Assembly: GCA_964415185.1 (NCBI GenBank)
Contig: CAYPZI010000012.1
Location: 1 to 39,732, forward strand
From: CAYVBJ01 sp964415185
GTDB taxonomy: Bacteria > Bacteroidota > Rhodothermia > Balneolales > Balneolaceae
DNA: 39,732 nucleotides
Direction of reading: 5' to 3'
Shown here: piece by piece, positions 17,930 through 26,363 of the stretch
Layout of the letters: each line of letters begins with the position of its first letter
Position numbering within the stretch: the first letter of the stretch is position 1
The notes under the pieces: generated by a model
What the model was told of the DNA's origin: nothing
Database searches by the model: none
Seen by the model: the letters and a program-made list of their open reading frames with translations, nothing else
Translations under genes and position numbers: made by a program

Positions 17930-19177
17930 CTACAAACCACTCGCAAATTGCATTAAATAAGTACAGAGCATGGCGGCATACGTGCCAAGGGCATAACCGA
18001 ATACAGCAAGCAACACACCGACCGGCGCAAGTGCCGGATGAAATGCGGATGCCACAATAGGTGCCGAAGCAGCGCCTCCGATATTCGCCTGTGAGCCGAC
18101 CGCGGTAAAAAAGAACGGTGCCTTTATGAAATAGCCTGTCACCAGCAGTACGGTTACATGAATCAGGATCCAGATAATGCCGATAACAAAAAAGCCGGGG
18201 CTTTCGAAAATGGCGAGCACGTTCATCTGCATGCCGATTGTCATGACAAGAACGTAGAGAAAAAGGCTGCCGAATTTTGAGGCACCCGCACCTTCCAGCT
18301 TACTCACTTTTGTGAATGAAAGAATGAGGCCGCCTGTAGTGGCAATGACGATAATCCAGAAAAATTTTGAATTCAGGCTTAAATCTTTTAGGACCGGTGC
18401 ATTCATTTCAATCCATGGGGCTATAAAATCAGCTCCCAAATGGCCGAAGGCAGTAATAGTAAAAGCCACTGCAACAATTTTTGTAATGTCTGTAAGAGTG
18501 GGAATTTTAGCTATACTGTTTCGATAATTTTCAATTTTTATACGAAGTTCATTGATTGCAGATGAGTCGGCCTTAAACCATTGATCAATCTTATCAGACA
18601 TACCGGCACCGTACAAGAGAAAAGCCAGCCAAAGATTTGCTACCAAAATATCTACCGTTACCATCGCTGAAAACAGATCGGCACTTGGCTTAAAAATTTC
18701 GAACATGGCGGTTTGATTCGCCCCTCCGCCAATCCAGCTTCCGGCAACTGTTGAAAGCCCGCGCCAAATGGCATCAGGCCCCGCTCCGCCCACTACTTCA
18801 GGTGCAAACGCAGATACGATAAGAATAGCAAGCGGCCCGCCAATCACTATCCCGGCAGTGCCGGCCAGAAACATGATACCCGCCTTGGGCCCGAGATTTA
18901 AAATTCCCTTCAGGTCAATACTCAAAGTGAGCAGTACAAGGCTTGCAGGCAGTAGATACCTCGATGCAACAAAGTAGAGGTTCGATACGTCTCCCGATAT
19001 GATCCCGAGCGAATTATAAATGGATGGTATAAAGTAACAGAGCAGCAGCGAGGGCACAAAAGTGTAAAACTTTTCCCAAAAAGGGTGCTTGCTTGATGAA
19101 GTAATAAAGATCGCAGCAAGCGTTACCAGTAAAAGGCCGAGTACAACGGCATCATTGACGATTAAAGGAGTGTCCAT
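17930..19177 (-). CDS. DUF819 family integral membrane protein
   Basis: A 415-residue membrane protein with roughly ten to twelve hydrophobic segments. The arrangement, with VASRYLLPASLVLLTLSIDL near residue 70-90, a Gly/Ala-rich SWIGGGANQTAM at about 147-158 and a second Gly/Ala-rich QANIGGAASAPIVA near the end, matches DUF819/YjcL-type proteins. These look like two-repeat transporters of unknown substrate. The gene stands alone, divergent from lysC with 138 bp between starts, and is followed by a small hairpin. The family call is good; the substrate cannot be inferred, and any role in amino-acid export next to the lysine cluster would be a guess. Confidence 0.88.
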   Translation of the reverse strand: MDTPLIVNDAVVLGLLLVTLAAIFITSSSKHPFWEKFYTFVPSLLLCYFIPSIYNSLGIISGDVSNLYFVASRYLLPASLVLLTLSIDLKGILNLGPKAGIMFLAGTAGIVIGGPLAILIVSAFAPEVVGGAGPDAIWRGLSTVAGSWIGGGANQTAMFEIFKPSADLFSAMVTVDILVANLWLAFLLYGAGMSDKIDQWFKADSSAINELRIKIENYRNSIAKIPTLTDITKIVAVAFTITAFGHLGADFIAPWIEMNAPVLKDLSLNSKFFWIIVIATTGGLILSFTKVSKLEGAGASKFGSLFLYVLVMTIGMQMNVLAIFESPGFFVIGIIWILIHVTVLLVTGYFIKAPFFFTAVGSQANIGGAASAPIVASAFHPALAPVGVLLAVFGYALGTYAAMLCTYLMQFASGL

Positions 19178-19315
19178 GCGTAGAGTTTTGGTTAATTTTC
19201 AGACAAAGCCTGTAGTTATTGAATGAATCGGTAAATTGCAAAACTTTTATATGAATCGGATTCTGAATCAGCTTTACCTTTTCTTATATTTACTATTTTC
19301 CAAGATATAAACTGA

Positions 19316-20674
19316 ATGCCAGACCTGATTAAAGTAGCAAAATTCGGAGGAACCAGCATGGCTGATTTTGCAGCAATGAACCGTTGCGCAGCTATTGTTG
19401 CCAAAGATCCCGATAAAAAAATTATAGTAGTCAGTGCCACATCCGGAACTACCAATTTATTAACCTCTCTTTCACAACTAAAGGATTCAGAAGACAAAAA
19501 ACCCCTGCTGAATCAGATCAGGGACAAACACAACGCCATCCTGAAAAAGCTTGGAAATGCAAAAGAGGTAAAAACTGAAGTTGAGATCCTGATCGACGAA
19601 CTTGAACAGTCGATTTCAAAGAAAACGCTTAATCAGCAGGAAGTTGATGAACTTTTGTCAATCGGAGAGCGGCTGTCGTCCCGTCTTTTTGTACAGATTT
19701 TAAATAACTCGGGAGTGAACGCCGTTTGGCAGGATGCCAGAAAAATTATTAAAACGGACGACACATACGGGAATGCGGAACCCGATATCAAGTTGATTGA
19801 GGAGAAATGCAATTCTGAGTTGTCACGAAAAATAAAAAACCATGTAGTCGTAACTCAGGGGTTTATCGGGTCGGATTCCAAAGGAAAAACAACAACCCTC
19901 GGCAGGGGAGGAAGCGATTTTTCGGCCGCACTGATTGCAGAAGGTGTTCACGCGGATGTTCTTGAAATATGGACGGATGTAACAGCCATTTACACAACCG
20001 ATCCGAGGATTGTTCCTGAAGCACGGCCTATAACGGAAATCAGTTTTGACGAAGCAGCCGAGTTGTCGGTATTCGGTGCAAAGGTCTTGCATCCCGCTAC
20101 ACTAAAGCCGGCCATCCGAAAAAATATCAAGGTTTATGTAGGCTCAAGTATGAATCCCGATACGCCGGGTACATGGATTGTTAAAAAAACCGACAATAAA
20201 CCGGTTATTCGTGCAATCAGTGTGAGGCGAAACCAGACACTTCTTACCGTGCACAGCCTGGACATGCTTCACCGGCATGGGTATTTGGCGCTCCTTTTCC
20301 AGGTTCTTGCAAAGTACAAAATCAGTGTAGACCTTGTAACTACCAGCGAAGTAAATGTGTCCCTGACTCTCGATACCGATATTTCTGCCCCCGGGAAAAA
20401 CCTGCCGGGTGATTTTGTAATAAAGGAATTGAAAGAATTTTCAGATGTAACCATTGAAAGGGATCTTTCACTGATTGCACTGGTTGGAAATAATTTACAT
20501 GCAACATCCGGTTTAAGCGGGCCTGTTTTCAGCGAATTGAAAAATTACAACATCAGGCTGATTTGCTACGGTGCCAGCGAACACAATCTTTGCTTTCTTG
20601 TAGGTGAAAAGTATGCAAGTGAAATTGTTCATATTTTGCATAAAAAATTTATAAATGAAGGAACAATCAATTAA
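19316..20674 (+). CDS. lysC: Aspartate kinase (monofunctional)
   Basis: Phosphorylates aspartate, the first step toward lysine, threonine and methionine. The 452-residue chain starts with the kinase signature KFGGTSM at 9-15, then VVVSATSGTTNLL, and has the nucleotide-site GRGGSDFSAALIAE near 195-208. The C-terminal 150 residues are two ACT-type regulatory domains, as in feedback-inhibited kinases. No homoserine dehydrogenase domain is fused. Its TAA is followed immediately by the dapB ATG. It heads lysC-dapB-dapA-dapD, so this isozyme probably serves lysine/DAP synthesis and may be lysine-inhibited. No lysine riboswitch is recognisable in the 138-bp leader region. Confidence 0.95.
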   Translation: MPDLIKVAKFGGTSMADFAAMNRCAAIVAKDPDKKIIVVSATSGTTNLLTSLSQLKDSEDKKPLLNQIRDKHNAILKKLGNAKEVKTEVEILIDELEQSISKKTLNQQEVDELLSIGERLSSRLFVQILNNSGVNAVWQDARKIIKTDDTYGNAEPDIKLIEEKCNSELSRKIKNHVVVTQGFIGSDSKGKTTTLGRGGSDFSAALIAEGVHADVLEIWTDVTAIYTTDPRIVPEARPITEISFDEAAELSVFGAKVLHPATLKPAIRKNIKVYVGSSMNPDTPGTWIVKKTDNKPVIRAISVRRNQTLLTVHSLDMLHRHGYLALLFQVLAKYKISVDLVTTSEVNVSLTLDTDISAPGKNLPGDFVIKELKEFSDVTIERDLSLIALVGNNLHATSGLSGPVFSELKNYNIRLICYGASEHNLCFLVGEKYASEIVHILHKKFINEGTIN

Positions 20675-21352
20675 ATGAAAATTGCTGTAATCGGTACGGG
20701 CAAAACCGGAGGTAAAGTATTTAACTTGCTTGGAGATCAGGCAGTAGCTTTCAATACCCGGAATGAGCCTCTGCCCGGCAAGCTGAAAACCTGTGATGCT
20801 GCCATTATATTTGTACCCGGTGACTCTGCCATGTCCGTATATGAAAATGTTTTAGAAAGTGGCATTCCTGCGGTTTGGGGAACAACCGGATTTGATTGGC
20901 CGGCTGACCTGGATAAAAAATTAAAAGATAAGAACTTGAGATGGGTGATCGGTTCAAATTTCAGCATGGGAATGAATCTTGTACGAAAGGCCATCGGGCT
21001 TTTTTCTGAACAGGCATCCCTTTTAAACAGCCCGGAGTATCACATACATGAAGTGCATCACGTTCACAAAAAAGATGCGCCAAGCGGAACAGCACTGAGC
21101 TGGAGAGAGTGGCTTGGAAAGGAAGCTGAAATCACATCCGAAAGAAAGGGGGATATAAAGGGAATTCATGAACTTGAAATTTCAACGGATACCGAACGTA
21201 TCGTACTCAGGCATGAGGCATTAGACCGGGCACTGTTTGCTGAAGGGGCTATTTGGGCTGCGAAACAACTGCTGGATGATGAAAAAAATCCTGCACCCGG
21301 TTTGCACAGTTTTGCAGATTTATTTGACAATGCCGCAAAACTTGTCGATTGA
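20675..21352 (+). CDS. dapB: 4-hydroxy-tetrahydrodipicolinate reductase
   Basis: Reduces the DapA product with NAD(P)H in DAP/lysine synthesis. It has 225 residues, short for a family that usually runs 240-270. The N-terminal nucleotide loop is IGTGKTGGKVF (6-16). The catalytic block EVHHVHKKDAPSGTA is at 126-140, with the His pair and the Lys expected for the active site. A family GTTGF motif lies at about 69-73. The start codon directly abuts the lysC stop, implying translational coupling. The shortening is mainly in the N-terminal dinucleotide-binding half. Confidence 0.95.
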   Translation: MKIAVIGTGKTGGKVFNLLGDQAVAFNTRNEPLPGKLKTCDAAIIFVPGDSAMSVYENVLESGIPAVWGTTGFDWPADLDKKLKDKNLRWVIGSNFSMGMNLVRKAIGLFSEQASLLNSPEYHIHEVHHVHKKDAPSGTALSWREWLGKEAEITSERKGDIKGIHELEISTDTERIVLRHEALDRALFAEGAIWAAKQLLDDEKNPAPGLHSFADLFDNAAKLVD

Positions 21353-21405
21353 TGATTCTGGATATAGTGCATATTTTAATCAATAAAGAAATACCTGCAA
21401 TAATC

Positions 21406-22287
21406 ATGAATCTAAAGGACCATAATTTATGGACAGCTCTCGTAACACCTATGAAGAGCGATGGCAGTATTGAATTCGAAGACCTTGAATTTCTTGTGAG
21501 AAAGCAGGAAGAGGCAGGTAACGGTATACTTCTGATCGGAAGTACGGGAGAAGGATTAGCACTTGATGAAGATGATAAAAGAAGTGTAATTTATTTTGTG
21601 AAAGGGCTAAATCCATCTGTACCTATTATGGCCGGAGTTGGTGGTTTTAACCTGGAAAACCAGGTTTCCTGGATTAAAGATTGCACACAGGAGGGAGTGG
21701 ACGCCTTTTTACTGGTAACACCCCTGTACGCCAAACCGGGTTTGCACGGACAGGTTCACTGGTTCCAAAAACTGATGGACGCATCCGGCAAGCCCTGCAT
21801 GCTTTATAATATACCTTCGAGAACAGGCTCAAAGTTACAGCCGGAAGCTTTGGAAATGCTCTCATCACACGAGAAGCTCTGGGCTGTTAAAGAAGCCAGC
21901 GGAAATATTGCTGAATATGAACAGTTTCGTAAAACAACCCCGGACGTTCCGCTATATAGTGGTGACGATGGTCTGTTGCCTTATTTTTCGGTGTCCGGCT
22001 GTAACGGACTTGTTTCCGTTGCTGCGAATGTTTGGCCAGAGGAAACATCACGTTATACGAAATTATGCCTTGCAAATGAGACCGAAACTATATTTCCTGT
22101 TTGGAATAATGCCGTTAAGGCACTTTTTTCCGCACCCAATCCTGTGCCTGCAAAAGTGCTTCTTGCCCATAAAAAATGGATCAAGTATGATACGGTACGT
22201 CCGCCGCTATCAACCCTCGAGGTTGCAAATATTGAACCTTTGCTTGCGGCAGATAAAAAAATCAGGCAATGGTTTCAAAACTCTTAA
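21406..22287 (+). CDS. dapA: 4-hydroxy-tetrahydrodipicolinate synthase
   Basis: Condenses pyruvate with aspartate semialdehyde. The ATG at 21406 gives 293 residues, the usual family length, and fits the N-terminus LWTALVTPM. The open frame runs 19 codons further upstream to overlap dapB, but those codons look non-native. Visible motifs are GSTGEG at 45-50, Y108, Y134 in YNIPSRTG and the Schiff-base lysine K162 in AVKEASGN. Gene order lysC-dapB-dapA-dapD supports the role. Confidence 0.96.
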   Translation: MNLKDHNLWTALVTPMKSDGSIEFEDLEFLVRKQEEAGNGILLIGSTGEGLALDEDDKRSVIYFVKGLNPSVPIMAGVGGFNLENQVSWIKDCTQEGVDAFLLVTPLYAKPGLHGQVHWFQKLMDASGKPCMLYNIPSRTGSKLQPEALEMLSSHEKLWAVKEASGNIAEYEQFRKTTPDVPLYSGDDGLLPYFSVSGCNGLVSVAANVWPEETSRYTKLCLANETETIFPVWNNAVKALFSAPNPVPAKVLLAHKKWIKYDTVRPPLSTLEVANIEPLLAADKKIRQWFQNS

Positions 22288-22390
22288 AATCAACCGGTTT
22301 AAGTTTGCGGATATCTGAATTTTTTTTATTTGAATTTGCTTTTATATATAACACTGACACCTGTATTAAAAATTAATTTTGAGTCAAATA

Positions 22391-23137
22391 ATGAACTGGG
22401 AAGAAATTTTGGATCAACTTGAAGCGGGAACGATCAGGGCTGCCGAGCCGGATGGTGACACATGGAAAGCGAATATTGAAGTAAAAAAAGCTATACTTGC
22501 GGCCTTCAGGGAAGGCAGGAATATTTCCTATGATGGCATCTACGAGGGTTTTGTAGACAAACACAATCTTCCCCCCAAAAAATTCAAACCCGGGAACAAT
22601 GTGAGAATGGTTCCCGGAGGGTCTTCGGTGCGCAGAGGTGCTTTTGTTGCATCCGGTGTAATCATCATGCCGCCAGCCTATGTAAATACCGGTGCTTTTG
22701 TTGACGAGGGCTCTATGATAGACAGCCATGCCCTTGTAGGTTCATGTGCACAGATTGGAAAAAATGTTCACCTTTCAGCCGGGGTTCAGATAGGAGGTGT
22801 TCTTGAGCCGGTAGGGCTGAGCCCGGTAGTTGTTGAAGATGACTGTTTTGTAGGGGCGGGTGCTGTAATCGTAGAAGGTATTCTCGTAAAAAGACGGGCT
22901 GTATTAGCTCCGGGAGTGGTTTTATCCAAATCGGTACCGGTGTATGATTGTGTTAATGAAAGGAAACTTGAAAAAGGCGAAGCTATTCCCGAAAATGCAG
23001 TCGTGGTTCCAGGAACGAGGCCGGTTTCAACCGGGTGGGCAGCCGACAATGGATTGTCGGTTGCATGTCCCGTAATCATTAAATATCGTGATGAAGGCAG
23101 TGATGCATCACTGGAACTTGAAAAAAGTTTGAGATAA
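22391..23137 (+). CDS. dapD: Tetrahydrodipicolinate N-succinyltransferase
   Basis: Transfers succinyl from succinyl-CoA to tetrahydrodipicolinate, so this organism uses the succinylase branch to DAP. The ATG at 22391 gives 248 residues; an in-frame TTG four codons earlier is possible. A helical N-terminal domain (about 1-85) is followed by a left-handed beta-helix of hexapeptide repeats (about 90-200), with VNTGAFVDEGSMIDSHALVG and AQIGKNVHLSAGVQIGG. It lies 103 bp after dapA, so it may be in the operon or have its own promoter. No intrinsic terminator is evident before ssb. Confidence 0.94.
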   Translation: MNWEEILDQLEAGTIRAAEPDGDTWKANIEVKKAILAAFREGRNISYDGIYEGFVDKHNLPPKKFKPGNNVRMVPGGSSVRRGAFVASGVIIMPPAYVNTGAFVDEGSMIDSHALVGSCAQIGKNVHLSAGVQIGGVLEPVGLSPVVVEDDCFVGAGAVIVEGILVKRRAVLAPGVVLSKSVPVYDCVNERKLEKGEAIPENAVVVPGTRPVSTGWAADNGLSVACPVIIKYRDEGSDASLELEKSLR

Positions 23138-23206
23138 GGTGTAAGGTTTAATCCTTTTTTTGTTCTTACCTTTACACAGTAAACACTAAATCAAAAAATC
23201 AGAGTT

Positions 23207-23641
23207 ATGAGTTCACTCAACAAAGCAATGATAATCGGCAGATTAGGAGCGGATCCGGAAGTTCGTTATACACAATCGAACACCGCCGTCGCGAACATGA
23301 GCGTTGCTACAACCGAGCGCTTTAAAGACAGAAACGGAGAGCAACAGGAAAGAACGGAATGGCACCGGGTTGTTGCATGGGGCCGTACGGCCGAAATATG
23401 CCAGCAGTATCTTAAAAAAGGATCTCTTGTCTATTTTGAAGGACCTATTCAAACACGCGAATGGGAAGACAAAGACGGGCAAAAGAGATATACAACCGAA
23501 ATCAAGGCACTTACCATGCAAATGCTTGATTCCAGAGGCAGCAGTGATGCGGCAAATGGCAATCAGCCATCAGGTAAAATGACAAGCACCGTAGAAATTG
23601 ACGATACATTCGAAGATATGGAAGATGATCTTCCATTCTAA
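23207..23641 (+). CDS. ssb: Single-stranded DNA-binding protein
   Basis: Coats single-stranded DNA in replication, recombination and repair. The 144-residue chain has the OB-fold start NKAMIIGRLGADPEVRYT (5-22) and the strand pair EWHRVVAWGRTAEICQQYL. A short Gly/Ser/Asn linker leads to the acidic tip DDLPF at the C-terminus, which recruits partner proteins. It is shorter than E. coli SSB (178) because of the linker. A strong intrinsic terminator follows 42 bases after the stop. In Bacteroidota ssb commonly precedes gldE, as it does here. Confidence 0.96.
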   Translation: MSSLNKAMIIGRLGADPEVRYTQSNTAVANMSVATTERFKDRNGEQQERTEWHRVVAWGRTAEICQQYLKKGSLVYFEGPIQTREWEDKDGQKRYTTEIKALTMQMLDSRGSSDAANGNQPSGKMTSTVEIDDTFEDMEDDLPF

Positions 23642-23682
23642 TTAAAAAATGTTGCAAAACTACAGTTGATTTCTCTTATTTT

Positions 23683-23717
23683 AGATGACAGTCCATAAAA
23701 CGACTGTCATCTTTTTT
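23683..23717 (+). terminator. Intrinsic terminator after ssb
   Basis: AGATGACAGTC (23683-23693) pairs perfectly with GACTGTCATCT (23702-23712) across an 8-base loop and is followed by a T-run to 23717. It is a textbook intrinsic terminator, so the GldE-like gene downstream probably has its own promoter in the 38 bp that remain. Confidence 0.88.
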
Positions 23718-23755
23718 ATATATTCATATAAGTTAATCGTTTAACGAAACTCTCA

Positions 23756-25162
23756 TTGTTGGATACATTAGACCAACCTCCAAATCATCCTGTTACATTT
23801 GGCTTCAGGATCATTGCTTTTTCTGTAGAGCAATTGTCCACTCTCGATCCGGCAACGCTGTCAATTCAGATATTGATAACCATCCTCGGACTTGTGTTGA
23901 GTGCCCTCTACTCCGGGTCTGAAGTCGCTTTTTTTTCACTGGTTAACCAAATGGATAAATTAAACCGGGATCAAAAACCCGGTGGGCCGGATGCCAAAAT
24001 AGTGAGAATGCTGGAAAAACCGCGACGCCTGCTGGCTACCATACTTATAGGCAATACATTTGCCAATGTAATCACTTCGGTAATGGCAGCGGTTATCACG
24101 GGAAGCGTTGCCGCCTATTACGGGTTACCGGAAGTAATTGTCTACACTGTCGAAGTAATTGTGCTCACTTTTATGATTTTGATTCTGAGTGAAATCACCC
24201 CAAAACTGATTGCAATTAACAACCCGTTAAAAACTTCAAGAAGGGTTTCCGGTTTTATCTATTTCAATTTTGTATTGTTTACACCGGTAAGCAAAATTAT
24301 AGCAGAAAGTACGATGAGTCTTGAAAAGAGGTTGCCGAAACAGACTGTCCGGATGACTGCCGATGATCTGAAAACAATTGCAGAAGTAGGGGAAACCGAA
24401 GGTTCCATCAGGGGAGATGAAAGGGAGATTATTGAAAATGTGATTGAATTCGGAAATATTTCTGTCCGTGAAATCATGACCTCACGAGTGAATATCGTTG
24501 CAGTTCCTGTTGATGCATCCCTTCGTGAAGTGATCACTTTAATCCGCCAGAAACAGTTGTCGAGAATGCCGCTTTATGAGAATGACCTCGATAATATCAA
24601 AGGAGTTATCTATGCAAAAGACGTTCTTCCTTACATAAAATCCGAACTGGATGAAACTTCCGTTAACTGGCAAACCATTGCACGAAAGGCACTATTTATC
24701 CCTTCAACCAAGAAGCTGGACGACTTGCTCAGAGACTTTCAGCATGAAAAAACGCACATCGCGATCGTTGTAGATGAATACGGCGGAACCGAGGGCCTGG
24801 TTACATTGGATGATATTCTTGAAGAGATTGTGGGTGATATCAGCGATGAACATGATGAAGTGGAAGAAAAATTATATACGAAATTTAAAAACGGGGTCTA
24901 TATCTTTGATGCCAAAATTGATCTCGACGATCTTGACGATATTCTGGATACGGAAATTACCTCGCCTGATGATGAATTTGAAACGCTCGGCGGACTTATA
25001 TATCATCTAACGGAACGACTGCCTACTGTCGGAGAAAGATTGACGTATAAAGGACTTGAACTGACAGTTCACAATGTTGAAAATAACAGGGTAAAAAAGT
25101 TAAGAGTCCAGAAACTGGGCTCAGCGGAAAGCACATCAAAACATAAAACCGATTCCAGATAA
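23756..25162 (+). CDS. CNNM/CBS/CorC-domain membrane protein, GldE-like
   Basis: A 468-residue inner-membrane protein of the CorC/HlyC (CNNM) family. An N-terminal DUF21 transmembrane domain (about 35-205) carries SALYSGSEVAFFSL. Two CBS domains (about 215-345) include the junction EIMTSRVNIVAVP and the segment VVDEYGGTEGLVTLDDILEE. A C-terminal CorC/HlyC domain spans about 370-450. Relatives are implicated in Mg2+/Co2+ homeostasis; GldE is the Bacteroidota member linked to gliding. The position right after ssb favours the GldE lineage, but no other gld gene is nearby. The start is probably TTG at 23756 or the next TTG, since no ATG lies before the first membrane segment. Confidence 0.85.
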   Translation: MLDTLDQPPNHPVTFGFRIIAFSVEQLSTLDPATLSIQILITILGLVLSALYSGSEVAFFSLVNQMDKLNRDQKPGGPDAKIVRMLEKPRRLLATILIGNTFANVITSVMAAVITGSVAAYYGLPEVIVYTVEVIVLTFMILILSEITPKLIAINNPLKTSRRVSGFIYFNFVLFTPVSKIIAESTMSLEKRLPKQTVRMTADDLKTIAEVGETEGSIRGDEREIIENVIEFGNISVREIMTSRVNIVAVPVDASLREVITLIRQKQLSRMPLYENDLDNIKGVIYAKDVLPYIKSELDETSVNWQTIARKALFIPSTKKLDDLLRDFQHEKTHIAIVVDEYGGTEGLVTLDDILEEIVGDISDEHDEVEEKLYTKFKNGVYIFDAKIDLDDLDDILDTEITSPDDEFETLGGLIYHLTERLPTVGERLTYKGLELTVHNVENNRVKKLRVQKLGSAESTSKHKTDSR

Positions 25163-25195
25163 CGGTTCGGGACATAGATTGAAACCTCTTAGGAA

Positions 25196-26260
25196 ATGCA
25201 GGATTTGATTCGGAAAAAAGTTGATTTACGTGAATTTAACACTTTGGGAGTACATTCAGTAGCAGACAAGTTTGCCGAAGTTAGGAATGAGCAGGAAATT
25301 GTCGAGCTTTACAAGGCCTGCAAATTCAAAAATGAAAACCTGTTTATCCTGGGTGGAGGCAGTAATGTCCTTTTTGGAGAGAGATTCCATGGCATGATTT
25401 TGAAAATCGGGATGAAAGGCATTGAAATTGCCGGGGAAAATGAGGATAACGTGTGGGTCAGGATTGGCGCAGGTGAAAACTGGCATCAATTTGTAACATG
25501 GTGTGTAGAACATGATTACGGGGGAGTAGAAAATCTTGCACTCATTCCGGGAACAACGGGAGCTGCACCTGTGCAAAACATCGGTGCCTACGGCAGGGAG
25601 CTGGAAGAAGTTTTTGATTCACTAAAAGGATTTGATTTGGAGAAGGGATGTTTCAAAAAGTTCACAAAAGATGAGTGCGGGTTTTCATACAGGAACAGCA
25701 TATTCAAATCCGAACTTAAGAACAGGTTTTTAATAACTGAAGTCGTTCTGCAATTAAATAAGAAGCCGCATTCAACTAAAGCAGACTATCAATCGCTTAA
25801 AGATTACCTTGAAAAGAAAGGAATTATTTACCCGGCTATCAGGGATGTATATGATGCAGTCGTGGAAATAAGAAAGTCAAAGCTTCCCGATCCTGACATC
25901 ATTGGCAATGCGGGCAGTTTTTTTAAAAATCCTGTAATACCGATACAGGATTATGAAAATTTGAAAAAACAGTTTCGCGACATGCCGGGATACCCGGCAA
26001 ATAATGCAAAAGTAAAGATTCCAGCAGCATGGCTTATAGAGAAATGTGGTTGGAAGGGAAAAAGAATCGGGAATGCCGGCAGTTATGAGAACCAGGCACT
26101 TGTGATCGTAAATCACGGTAATGCCACAGGAAAAGAGATTTTTTTATTATCCCGAAAAATCAAAGAATCTGTGAAAGAAAAATTTGGCATTCCCCTTGTA
26201 CCTGAGGTAAATATGGTCGGAGATTTTGAATATATTAAGAAATCCGGATCACCTGATTGA
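25196..26260 (+). CDS. murB: UDP-N-acetylenolpyruvoylglucosamine reductase
   Basis: FAD-dependent reductase that forms UDP-MurNAc in peptidoglycan synthesis. The 354-residue chain is a type I (E. coli-like) MurB, with the extra Tyr-containing loop region. The FAD segment ILGGGSNVL lies at 51-59 and IPGTTGAAPVQNIGAYG at 117-133. YRNS is at 165-168. The catalytic serine is S241 in NAGSFFKNP and the catalytic glutamate is E337 in PEVNMVG. An AGGA-like sequence lies just before the ATG. It follows the GldE-like gene by 33 bp and is probably co-transcribed. Confidence 0.96.
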   Translation: MQDLIRKKVDLREFNTLGVHSVADKFAEVRNEQEIVELYKACKFKNENLFILGGGSNVLFGERFHGMILKIGMKGIEIAGENEDNVWVRIGAGENWHQFVTWCVEHDYGGVENLALIPGTTGAAPVQNIGAYGRELEEVFDSLKGFDLEKGCFKKFTKDECGFSYRNSIFKSELKNRFLITEVVLQLNKKPHSTKADYQSLKDYLEKKGIIYPAIRDVYDAVVEIRKSKLPDPDIIGNAGSFFKNPVIPIQDYENLKKQFRDMPGYPANNAKVKIPAAWLIEKCGWKGKRIGNAGSYENQALVIVNHGNATGKEIFLLSRKIKESVKEKFGIPLVPEVNMVGDFEYIKKSGSPD

Positions 26261-26363
26261 ATCTATGTTAGTTAAAAATTTTCGAATGTGAAACCGGAAG
26301 ATCGGAACGTTAGTGAATTACCGGTCAAATTTTGAACCTGATTTTAAATAGCTTTACAAGATT

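Noticed and set aside
19178..19315. Lysine riboswitch ahead of lysC
   Set aside because: The divergent spacer is only 138 bp, with no recognisable multi-helix aptamer or terminator before the ATG.
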